64,000 bases of DNA from Mucilaginibacter boryungensis. Its GTDB lineage: Bacteria > Bacteroidota > Bacteroidia > Sphingobacteriales > Sphingobacteriaceae. The stretch is from the NCBI RefSeq assembly GCF_015221995.1, contig NZ_JADFFM010000002.1, positions 1,240,001 through 1,304,000 on the forward strand, given 5' to 3'. The notes under the pieces were generated by a model. The model made no database searches and was not told the origin of the DNA. It saw only the letters and a list, made by a program, of their open reading frames with translations. Each line of letters starts with the position of its first letter. Position 1 is the stretch's first letter. A program made the position numbers and the translations under genes. Below are positions 45,732 through 53,727 of this stretch, in pieces.

Positions 45732-48700
45732 TTATGCTACCTTTTGCGAGATCATATTTTTCAACCCTTCTTCCAGCAGGCGCTTTACTTCAGGCCGGCA
45801 CGATCCGCAACCAGTACCGGCACCAGTAGCAGCGCACAGATCTTTCATATTATCGCAGCCATCGGCCACTTTCCTGTTGATGTTCTCGCTGCCCACATTA
45901 TTGCAACTGCACACCAGCTTACCTAAAACAGGGTCGGCTTTGCTGCCGCTGCGTAACAGTTGCAACCGCTTTTCGCTTAATTCGGTTTTGTTGGCAATCA
46001 GTTCCTTAAACTCCAGGAATTCACTTTTATCGCCAATTAATATGGCTCCCACCAGCCTGTCCTGATGAATGATGCATTTTTTATAATACCGCTTAGCTTT
46101 ATCAATAAACACCACCTCTTCATATCCCGGTTCATCAGGGCATTCGGGTAAACCGATGCTACACAGATCAAACCCATGTATTTTAATGATATTCATAAAC
46201 AGGCTGCCCTTATAGTAACTCGCAATATCGCCATTCAGGTAGCCGGCCACCACGGCCGCTTGTTGCTCGGCCGCGGCGGTAATACCGTATAGCGTACCTT
46301 CAAATTCGGCAATTTCACCTATCGCGAAAATATCCGGGTCGTTGGTTTGCAAACGCTCGTTCACCACCACGCCGCGTTTACACGTTAACCCGCATTCGCG
46401 GGCCAGTTCCAAATTGGGTGTGGTACCTATGGCTATGATCATGGCATCACAATCGATTTTGCGCCCGCTGCGCAGACCAATGCCTGTTAACTTTGACCGA
46501 CCATAAAATAATTGAACCTCATCGTCATAGTAAATATCGCAGCCCTGATCAACCATTTCTTCGTGCAATAGCTGACTGCCCAGCACATCCAACTGACGGT
46601 TTAAAAAGCGCGAGATACGCTGAACGATGGTTACTTTTACCTGCATTTCGCGTAACGATGCCGCCATTTCCAAACCCAATAAACCACCGCCTACAATTAC
46701 CACATGCCCGTTTTTCTTCAGGTGTTTCTTAAAATTATCGGCATCGGTGCGGCTGCGCATGCTAAATATTCCTGGCAACGATGGCACATTTTTAGGCATA
46801 GCGGCACGGCTACCGGTAGCTATGATCAGCACATCGTACGGAGTTTTGATCCCCCGCGAATCAATAACATACTTTGCTTCACGGTCAATTTTTTCAACAC
46901 TTACACCGCGCAGCAAGTTAATATTATAGGCCGGTTCTTCTGAGTCCTTCATTTTCACCAATTGTTCCCATTGCTGTTCGCCGCTGATGTAATCGGGCAG
47001 CATTACCCGATTGTAGAAAGGGAAATTCTCCTTACTAAAAATAGTAATGCGGTCGGCAGGGTTCAGTTCACGGTACGATTTCACAAAACCATATGAACCG
47101 GCACCGGCGCCTATAACTACAATGCGTTGGAAAGGCTTTTTATATTTAGCAATATGAACAGCGCAATATTTAAAGTCGGGTTCTTTGGATATCGGGTCAA
47201 CCGCATTATTGGTGACATTATTAGCCCGGTGTAAATCATTCCCTAATATTTTCCCCCAGTGCATCGGTAAAAAAACCACCCCGGGCTTAATTTGTGTAGT
47301 CAGCTTAGCTTTCACACGCACCTCGCCACGGCGCGAGGAAATAACCGCTACATCACCTTCTTTCAATTTTAAGCCGGCAGCGTCATAGGGGTTTATCTCT
47401 ATAAACGATTCCTTTAAATGCTGGTTCAGCTTATTTACTTTGCCTGTTTTGCTCATGGTATGCCACTGGTCGCGAATACGGCCGGTGGTCAGTACAAACG
47501 GGTAATCATTATCTGTCCGCTCACTGAAAAAGGCGTCGGGTACGGCATGGATAATAGCTTTTTGCGATGGTGTATAAAACTTTTTATCTGCAAACAGGCG
47601 TTCGGTCCCCGCTGGCTTACTTTTCTTTTTATAAGGCCATTGTACCGACGATCCTTTTAACACATCATAGTCCAGCCCGCTAATATCTATACTGGTTTTA
47701 GCGGTTAACCTAACGTGTTCGGCATAAATTTCTTCGCTGTTTTTAAAATCAAATCCCGGATAACCCATTTTACGGGCAAAGCGGCATATGATCTCTGCAT
47801 CGGGTAAAGCTTCACCCGGGGGTTCAATAATTTTATTCAGGTAACTTATGCGCCTCTCAGAATTGGTCATGGTACCTTCTTTTTCAGCCCAGGCAGCGGC
47901 GGGTAAAATAACGTCGGCGTAAGCCAAGGTTTCTGGTTTATTGCTTACTTCCTGCACAACCACAAACCTAGCCTTCTTTAAGGCACGCTCGGCCAGCCGC
48001 ACATTAGGCAAACTGGTGAGCGGGTTGGTACACATAATCCAGATAGCTTTCAGGCGTCCATCATCCAGCGCCTCGAACATTTCTGTAGCAGTTAAGCCCG
48101 GTTCGGGCTTAATATTTTTGCCTCGCCAAAATTTCTGCACTTCTTCGCGGTGCAGCGGATTTTTTAAGTCGCGGTGCGCAGGTAGCAGGTTGGCCAGTCC
48201 GCCAACTTCACGACCGCCCATGGCATTGGGCTGCCCGGTCAGTGATAAAGGTCCCGACCCTGGCTTACCCACATGGCCGGTTATTAAATTGAGATTTATA
48301 AGACTAAGATTTTTATTTACACCAACCGTGCTTTGATTCAATCCCATGGTCCACATAGTGATGAAACCTTTGGCTTCACCAATGTATTTTGCAGCAAGCT
48401 GCATATCGCGTTCGCTTACGCCGCATATTTTTGCCGATTCGGCCAGTGTACGTTTAAAAACCAGCGCACTGTATTGCTCGAAACCTTCCGCATGGTTACG
48501 GATAAAGTCGATATCGATATCCCCATTTTCAATTAATAAGCGGCCAATAGCATGGTTCAATGTAATATCCGTTCCCGGGTTAATCTGCAAATGCAGATCG
48601 GCCAGGCTACAGGTATCTGTTACCCGCGGGTCTACTACAATAATTTTAATATTAGGATTAGCTGCCTTATGGGCTTCTACCCTGCGCCACAAAATAGGGT

Positions 48701-49253
48701 GGCACCAGGCCGGGTTTGCGCCGGTGACATAAAAACAATCGGCCAGTTCAATATCATCATAACAAAGGGGCACACTATCCTCGCCCAGGGCCATTTTATA
48801 AGCAGCTACCGCGCTGCTCATACACAAACGCGAATTGGTATCGATATTATTACTGCCAATGAACCCCTTCATTAGCTTATTCACTACATAATACTCCTCG
48901 GTTAAACATTGCCCCGAAGCATAAAAAGCTACAGAATCTGGCCCATATTTTTCAATAAAGGTTTTAAAAACGGCTACTGTACGGTCAAGCGCATCATCCC
49001 AGCTTACCTTTTGCAAAGGCATGCTTTTATTGTAACGCATTTGCGGGTACAGTAGCCGGTCGCTTTTATCGTTAACGGTATAATGCAGATTAATCCCTTT
49101 GCTACAAAGCATTCCCTTGTTAACGGGGTAATCTTTATTTCCGGCAACGGTAATTTCCCCGTTCTTTTCCTTATTAACAACCACGCCGCAGCCAACCCCG
49201 CAATAACAGCAGGTAGACGTAAGCGATTGAGTGTTCTTTCCGGGTGTTTGCAT
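45732..49253 (-). CDS. nasA: Assimilatory nitrate reductase fused to FAD reductase and BFD-like domains
   Basis: A 1173-residue single-chain enzyme for nitrate to nitrite. Residues 1-60 hold a 4Fe-4S site (C15, C18, C22, C50). Residues about 60-680 are the molybdopterin-binding catalytic part (YASGQCLTEEYYVVNKLMKGFIGSNNIDTNSRLCMSSAV region, MW-TMGLNQSTVGVNKN, and a C-terminal dinucleotide-binding barrel). From about residue 700 a NirB/NasC-like pyridine nucleotide-disulfide oxidoreductase follows (IVVIGAGAGSYGFV, then VIVGGGLLGLEMA). The last 60 residues are a BFD-like 2Fe-2S domain (LVCSCNNVGSENI, then TGAGTGCGSCRPEV). In Klebsiella and Bacillus these functions sit on separate subunits. The enzyme should be cytoplasmic: there is no signal peptide. 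Cotranscribed with narK and the rubredoxin protein. Confidence 0.93.
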   Translation of the reverse strand: MQTPGKNTQSLTSTCCYCGVGCGVVVNKEKNGEITVAGNKDYPVNKGMLCSKGINLHYTVNDKSDRLLYPQMRYNKSMPLQKVSWDDALDRTVAVFKTFIEKYGPDSVAFYASGQCLTEEYYVVNKLMKGFIGSNNIDTNSRLCMSSAVAAYKMALGEDSVPLCYDDIELADCFYVTGANPAWCHPILWRRVEAHKAANPNIKIIVVDPRVTDTCSLADLHLQINPGTDITLNHAIGRLLIENGDIDIDFIRNHAEGFEQYSALVFKRTLAESAKICGVSERDMQLAAKYIGEAKGFITMWTMGLNQSTVGVNKNLSLINLNLITGHVGKPGSGPLSLTGQPNAMGGREVGGLANLLPAHRDLKNPLHREEVQKFWRGKNIKPEPGLTATEMFEALDDGRLKAIWIMCTNPLTSLPNVRLAERALKKARFVVVQEVSNKPETLAYADVILPAAAWAEKEGTMTNSERRISYLNKIIEPPGEALPDAEIICRFARKMGYPGFDFKNSEEIYAEHVRLTAKTSIDISGLDYDVLKGSSVQWPYKKKSKPAGTERLFADKKFYTPSQKAIIHAVPDAFFSERTDNDYPFVLTTGRIRDQWHTMSKTGKVNKLNQHLKESFIEINPYDAAGLKLKEGDVAVISSRRGEVRVKAKLTTQIKPGVVFLPMHWGKILGNDLHRANNVTNNAVDPISKEPDFKYCAVHIAKYKKPFQRIVVIGAGAGSYGFVKSYRELNPADRITIFSKENFPFYNRVMLPDYISGEQQWEQLVKMKDSEEPAYNINLLRGVSVEKIDREAKYVIDSRGIKTPYDVLIIATGSRAAMPKNVPSLPGIFSMRSRTDADNFKKHLKKNGHVVIVGGGLLGLEMAASLREMQVKVTIVQRISRFLNRQLDVLGSQLLHEEMVDQGCDIYYDDEVQLFYGRSKLTGIGLRSGRKIDCDAMIIAIGTTPNLELARECGLTCKRGVVVNERLQTNDPDIFAIGEIAEFEGTLYGITAAAEQQAAVVAGYLNGDIASYYKGSLFMNIIKIHGFDLCSIGLPECPDEPGYEEVVFIDKAKRYYKKCIIHQDRLVGAILIGDKSEFLEFKELIANKTELSEKRLQLLRSGSKADPVLGKLVCSCNNVGSENINRKVADGCDNMKDLCAATGAGTGCGSCRPEVKRLLEEGLKNMISQKVA

Positions 49254-49267
49254 GCTTATACTTTATT

Positions 49268-50557
49268 TTAAACGGCGGCGGCAATACTTGATGCGGATTG
49301 TTTTTCGTCAGCTGTTTGCTTGCGGAACCGGGTAACAAATACAATTACCGCCACTACAATTACAGCATAACCGATATAGGTAAAGGCCTGTACATAAGTT
49401 ATGGCAGATGATTTGAACAGGAAGCCAAACAGCATCCCGCCAAGGTTACCGCCTGCGCCTACTATACCACTTACCAGTCCAACATTCTTTTCGTTAACAA
49501 ACGGTACAATACCGTAAGTTGCCCCATTTGACATTTTAAGGAACAGCGCGAACGACAACATAGAAACAATTGCTACCAATAAGCTGCCCGACTGCGCAAA
49601 AAGCAATAGTCCGCAGCCTTCTAAAAGCAGTACGCCGGCCAGTAATAAGCCCTTACCACGCAGGCCATGTTTTTTACCAACCTTATCGGATACGATACCG
49701 CCTAATGCACGGGCAAAAATGTTCATGAAGCCAAATATGCCTGCCCAGAAACCGGCCGAACTTTGCGACAAATGAAAGTTATCTACAAAGTGCAGCGACG
49801 CTACGTTATCAAAAGTTACTTCCATACCAAAGCACATAGCATAGGCCATGGTTAGCGCCCATATGCGCCAGTCGGCCAATACAGACCAATCTGTTTTGGT
49901 CGATTTAGATTTATAGCCTATCTCATCATAATTTCCGTTAGGGGTATCTTTAGTGTATTTATAATACAGCAAAGCAATTATCAGCATCATAGTACCGGGT
50001 ACTATCATGGCGTAACGCCAAGCCTCAGCCGGTGTATAACCGAAGCCAACTATAGCGGCAAATATCAAAGGCATTACCATATTGGTAACTCCGCCACCCA
50101 GGTTGCCCCAGCCACCGGTAACTGCGTTTGCCGTACCTTTAATATTAGGTGCAAACATCATAGAGGTATGAAACTGGGTAATTACAAACGAAGCTCCGAT
50201 AACCCCAATAGCCAGTCTGAACATTAAAAAGGTAGCGTAACTATGTGCTAATCCTACAAAAAATACAGGTAGCGAGCCGACAAGCAATAACCGTACGGCG
50301 GTTTTACGTGGCCCCCAGGTATCACACAGCTTACCGATGATTAACCGGGCAATAATGGTAGAACCGACCGAAGCAATAATGATATTACCAATTTGCGCCT
50401 TGGTTAAGTGCAGCTCGGCACGGATAGTAGGCATTAATGGCGCCAGGCCAAACCAGCCGAAGAAGCAGACAAAAAACATTAGCCATGTAATATGGAAGGT
50501 TTTCATTTGAATGCCTTTTGCCGAAAATATATTGAGTTTGGTGAGTTGCTTTTCCAT
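49268..50557 (-). CDS. Nitrate/nitrite transporter, NarK type (MFS)
   Basis: Major-facilitator transporter with 12 hydrophobic segments, 429 residues. It carries both nitrate signature loops: GGWGNLGGGVTNMVMPL in helix 5 and GAGGNLGGMLFGFLF in helix 11. FFGWFGLAPLMPTIRAELHLT in helix 1 and GKLCDTWGPRKTAVRLLLVGSLPV (MFS motif A) are also typical. It is 14 bases upstream of the nitrate reductase gene and 22 bases downstream of the porin gene. Imports nitrate into the cytoplasm for assimilation. Strain-to-strain orthologues may start at the internal Met 17; the annotated start is the first ATG. Confidence 0.95.
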   Translation of the reverse strand: MEKQLTKLNIFSAKGIQMKTFHITWLMFFVCFFGWFGLAPLMPTIRAELHLTKAQIGNIIIASVGSTIIARLIIGKLCDTWGPRKTAVRLLLVGSLPVFFVGLAHSYATFLMFRLAIGVIGASFVITQFHTSMMFAPNIKGTANAVTGGWGNLGGGVTNMVMPLIFAAIVGFGYTPAEAWRYAMIVPGTMMLIIALLYYKYTKDTPNGNYDEIGYKSKSTKTDWSVLADWRIWALTMAYAMCFGMEVTFDNVASLHFVDNFHLSQSSAGFWAGIFGFMNIFARALGGIVSDKVGKKHGLRGKGLLLAGVLLLEGCGLLLFAQSGSLLVAIVSMLSFALFLKMSNGATYGIVPFVNEKNVGLVSGIVGAGGNLGGMLFGFLFKSSAITYVQAFTYIGYAVIVVAVIVFVTRFRKQTADEKQSASSIAAAV

Positions 50558-50579
50558 GATCTTTCTTTTTTGAGAGTGA

Positions 50580-52118
50580 TTATTTATTTAGAAATTCTGG
50601 TGTGATATTAAGTTGCAGATATGCCCATACCGGGTTTAAATGTGCTGTGCCCGGACTGATATTTTTAGCGTACGTCATGCTTTGGGTGGCCGACATATAT
50701 GATACGCCTAAAGTTGCCAGCGTAACCTTATTAAGCTTATATCCTGTGGTCAGGTCAAACTCAGTGCCGAGGTATTTATCTATGGCATTGCCGGCCGCGT
50801 CTTTTTGATCATTCGCCAGCATAAAATAATGATTAGCCAGTTCGGTACTAAACCGTTTATTGGCTGATGTATATTTTATTTTAAGATAAGGGTTGCTTAA
50901 TCCGCCAGCAGGCGAACCGCTGCCTGCATAGAAGTAATCCATCAGCCCCCAAAACTTATGGGGCGTGCCATATAGCGGGTCGAAACGGTGATTGGTTTTA
51001 GATGTTGAAAAAGCATCGTTCCCGGATAGATAATCCCAGCCTATGGTATAACCCAGCGCGCCTGATGTATAAGCTGCTGAAAAGGTAAACATAGATGCAT
51101 CCAGGCTTAAACCATCCTTGTCATGCCCGCCCTGGTAGTAGTAGCCGCCTGTTAGGGCAAACTGGTTTTTAGCGCCAAACACCGGGTTAATAAGCAAGCC
51201 TGTTGTATAACGCAGGTTTATGCCTGGTTGGTTATAGCGGTAACCATATACATAACCAACATCAGTACCGGCAGTATTTTTAACCGAATCGAGTACGTAC
51301 TTACCAAACTGATCGGTTAGGAACAAGCCAGATACTTTTGTTTTATTAATTTTTTTACTTAAGTATAAGTATTGTAATGCTTTATAATCCTGGTTCAGGC
51401 CGTTAGTGCCAGGAGGGTTTAATAATGCCGGACTGCCATTTTTAGCGCTGATCCCTCCACTATTGATCAATGGGATCATCCCGGCGGGGGTATTAACTAA
51501 ATTACCCTTGCTATCTTTTATAGTAGCAGGTACGTTAGCAGGTGTATAATAGGTGCCATTATAATTTACGGCATCGGTATTTTGATTAAAGGCTGCGCCT
51601 AAATCTATTTGCCAGCCTTTTTGTATGGCTTTTAAAACAATGGCATCGTGGCGGCGGCCCTGTTGTGTCCAGTCTAATGAGCCCAGCAACCGTTCATCAT
51701 CATAAACAATTTCCTGCCGGCCAATTTTGATCGCGAAATAATCGAAAGGTGATTTTTTAAAGGAGGTATCCTTTTTGTTGGAAAGGATAATTTCAGCCCA
51801 GGCTTCATGCAACCCTAAGCGGTTGCCATCATTAACAGTTATGGAGGATGCATCCTGTCCCCAAAGCCGAACATCCTGAATAGAAGTTTGAAAAATAAGG
51901 TGGCCCGACTTATAGTTGAGCACCAATCGCGTTCGTTGAGAAATAAAGGCAGCATCCTTGTTGCCTAAAGGTTGTAGCGTGCCGTAACCGTCACGCAGTT
52001 CGCCCCGTGGCCGTAATTGCCCCGTGAGCGTGAACTGCGCCCTGGCAGAAAATGCAGCCAGGGTTAGGCTGGTTACGAAAAGAACAACCCTGCATTCTTT
52101 AAATACATTTTTGTACAT
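50580..52118 (-). CDS. Outer-membrane beta-barrel porin (alginate-export-like), probable nitrate entry porin
   Basis: A 512-residue protein with a signal peptide (1-27, ending ARAQ) and alternating amphipathic strands over the whole mature part, related to the alginate-export/OprD-like porin families: FTLTGQLRPRGELRDGYGT, AFISQRTRLVLNYKSGHL, DYFAIKIGRQEIVYDDERLLGSLDWTQQGRRHDAIV. As the first gene of the operon porin-narK-nasA-rubredoxin, it probably passes nitrate across the outer membrane. Its leader carries a 13-mer shared with the nirB leader and a strong hairpin. Confidence 0.82.
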   Translation of the reverse strand: MYKNVFKECRVVLFVTSLTLAAFSARAQFTLTGQLRPRGELRDGYGTLQPLGNKDAAFISQRTRLVLNYKSGHLIFQTSIQDVRLWGQDASSITVNDGNRLGLHEAWAEIILSNKKDTSFKKSPFDYFAIKIGRQEIVYDDERLLGSLDWTQQGRRHDAIVLKAIQKGWQIDLGAAFNQNTDAVNYNGTYYTPANVPATIKDSKGNLVNTPAGMIPLINSGGISAKNGSPALLNPPGTNGLNQDYKALQYLYLSKKINKTKVSGLFLTDQFGKYVLDSVKNTAGTDVGYVYGYRYNQPGINLRYTTGLLINPVFGAKNQFALTGGYYYQGGHDKDGLSLDASMFTFSAAYTSGALGYTIGWDYLSGNDAFSTSKTNHRFDPLYGTPHKFWGLMDYFYAGSGSPAGGLSNPYLKIKYTSANKRFSTELANHYFMLANDQKDAAGNAIDKYLGTEFDLTTGYKLNKVTLATLGVSYMSATQSMTYAKNISPGTAHLNPVWAYLQLNITPEFLNK

Positions 52119-52137
52119 TTGGTAAGGTTTTTTAATT

Positions 52138-52150
52138 TGTTAAAGCAATT
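52138..52150 (-). promoter_or_regulatory. Shared leader 13-mer upstream of the porin operon
   Basis: AATTGCTTTAACA on the minus strand, 20 bases upstream of the porin ATG. The identical 13-mer stands 16 bases upstream of nirB (56233-56245). Confidence 0.5.
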
Positions 52151-52163
52151 GAAAACTGACTAA

Positions 52164-52203
52164 CCCTGCCCGGGAATGCGACCTCCCGGCGGGGCTTTTT
52201 TTT
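52164..52203 (+). terminator. Strong hairpin with T tract, oriented against the porin operon
   Basis: Arms CCCTGCCCGGGA (52164-52175) and TCCCGGCGGGG (52184-52194) pair with one mismatch and one bulge; eight T follow on the plus strand (52196-52203). It looks like a plus-strand intrinsic terminator, yet no plus-strand gene precedes it. In the minus direction it is a hairpin in the porin leader. Confidence 0.5.
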
Positions 52204-52585
52204 AAAATATTCCTTTATTTTTCTTCCATATTTTAATATTTATCGTTTATCGAATAAATAGCGCCATTCATTTTTATAAATATATCCATTTTAATGAAAA
52301 AAATGAATAAAAAATAGCACTTCGCTTAATTTTTATGATTAATAATAGATAAAACCTGATTTTTTATTAAAAAATCAATTACAAAAAGCAATAAATACCC
52401 ATTTATGCCATATTTTCAATCTCAATTTGAATTTATATCATATAAAATTGGCGATTTTTAGAATATACCATAAAATAAATCTCAATTTTTATTATAAAAA
52501 TCATAAAATATTAAAAAACCAGTAAGTATTTGTTTAATTTCAGCCCTACAAAAAGTACTTTTACCCAATAAGAAATTTATTCGCC
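52204..52585. promoter_or_regulatory. AT-rich regulatory gap with two perfect palindromes
   Basis: The rest of the 467-base gap between the divergent porin operon and the Crp/Fnr gene is over 75 percent A/T and has no gene. Two perfect dyads stand out: TGATTTTTT-ATT-AAAAAATCA at 52357-52377 and ATTTTTAT-T-ATAAAAAT at 52485-52501. They are candidate binding sites for the neighbouring regulator. Low-complexity DNA raises the chance of accidental palindromes. Confidence 0.45.
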
Positions 52586-53296
52586 GTGAAGGAAGCTAAA
52601 AAGGTCAAGAAAAATAGCCCGGTTTGCGATACCGCCACTTGTTTTATGTGCAAGTATTGCATTGAAGAGTGGCATCCTGCTATTTGCGCCAATAAAATAA
52701 ACATAAAACTCAAAAAAGGGGATATATTGTTTAAGGAAGGCGAGCCTGTTGAAGGCATTTACTTTGTATATAGCGGCAACATTAAAGTATATAAACAGTG
52801 GGACAACGATAAAGAACTAATTATCCGTTTTGCTGAAAATGGCGCCATTTTAGGCCATCGTGGCATTGGACCCAACCTGAATTATCCTATATCAGCTGCG
52901 GCGCTTGAACCATCGGTGGTTTGTTATATCAGCATGAAGTTTTTTGAAAGCACCTTAAAGGTAAATGGCGAACTGACCTACCAGCTGGTTAATTTTTTTG
53001 CCAGCGAACTCCGTAAATCCGAGCGCCGTATGCGTGACCTGGCACATATGCCCGTGAAGGGCCGCGTGGCCGGAGCGTTGATCAAATTGCAAAAGCAATT
53101 TGGCACCACTCCTGATGGCTTTATTAATATCGTACTAAGCCGGCAGGACCTGGCATCGTTTGCCGGGGCAACCTACGAAACCGTTTTTAGGGTAATTAAC
53201 GAAATGGTTCAGGAACAAAACATCAGGCTTTCGGGTAAAAGCATAGCTATTGTTAACCAGGATGCCCTTGCCGCTTTGAGGCAGCAAGGAAAATAA
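52586..53296 (+). CDS. Crp/Fnr-family regulator with N-terminal cysteine cluster
   Basis: A 236-residue transcription factor: residues about 35-150 form the cNMP-binding-like fold (KKGDILFKEGEPVEGIYFVYSGNIKVYKQ, then GHRGIGPNLNYP) and residues about 160-230 form the Crp-type helix-turn-helix (LSRQDLASFAGATYETVFRVINEM). Ahead of the sensor domain lies VCDTATCFMCKYCIEEWHPAIC with cysteines at 14, 19, 22, 25 and 34, which can bind an Fe-S cluster as in FNR (the spacing differs). The start is GTG at 52586, needed to include these cysteines. It sits amid the nitrate genes, divergent from the porin operon, so it probably senses oxygen, NO or redox state and controls the locus. Confidence 0.9.
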   Translation: MKEAKKVKKNSPVCDTATCFMCKYCIEEWHPAICANKINIKLKKGDILFKEGEPVEGIYFVYSGNIKVYKQWDNDKELIIRFAENGAILGHRGIGPNLNYPISAAALEPSVVCYISMKFFESTLKVNGELTYQLVNFFASELRKSERRMRDLAHMPVKGRVAGALIKLQKQFGTTPDGFINIVLSRQDLASFAGATYETVFRVINEMVQEQNIRLSGKSIAIVNQDALAALRQQGK

Positions 53297-53298
53297 GG

Positions 53299-53649
53299 CT
53301 ATATTATCCCAACATATACTTTCCCATCGGCCACCTTTACCGGGTATGTTTTTATTTTATAATCATCGCCGCTTAAACATTCGCCACTTAGTAGCGAGAA
53401 GGTTTTTTTATGGAACGGGCAAGCAACTTTAGGCTCGCAAGCCTCACCTGCACTGCCGATCATGCCACGAGACAGGGACATTTGCTGTTTATGCGGACAT
53501 AAGTTCTGGGTAGCATACCACTCGCCGCGCCTGCTAAAGTTGTATATGGCAATTTGCTCATCGCCATGCTTCATGCAAACACCACCATTTTCGGGTACAT
53601 CATCCGCATAGCATGCCAGCACCCATTCTATATCTATTAATGTTTCCAT
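53299..53649 (-). CDS. nirD: Nitrite reductase small subunit (Rieske type)
   Basis: A 116-residue Rieske-fold subunit of NADH-dependent nitrite reductase. The 2Fe-2S ligands are present in LCPHKQQM and ACPFHKKTFSL (CxH...CxxH), unlike many NirD proteins that have lost them. It is 78 bases downstream of nirB and convergent with the Crp/Fnr gene, 2 bases from its stop. Confidence 0.93.
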   Translation of the reverse strand: METLIDIEWVLACYADDVPENGGVCMKHGDEQIAIYNFSRRGEWYATQNLCPHKQQMSLSRGMIGSAGEACEPKVACPFHKKTFSLLSGECLSGDDYKIKTYPVKVADGKVYVGII

Positions 53650-53727
53650 ATCCGTCTATTTTTATTCTTCCGCACAAGTCGGAAAATATTTTACTATATC
53701 CTGTTTTATTTTACTACTCGCTATTAG

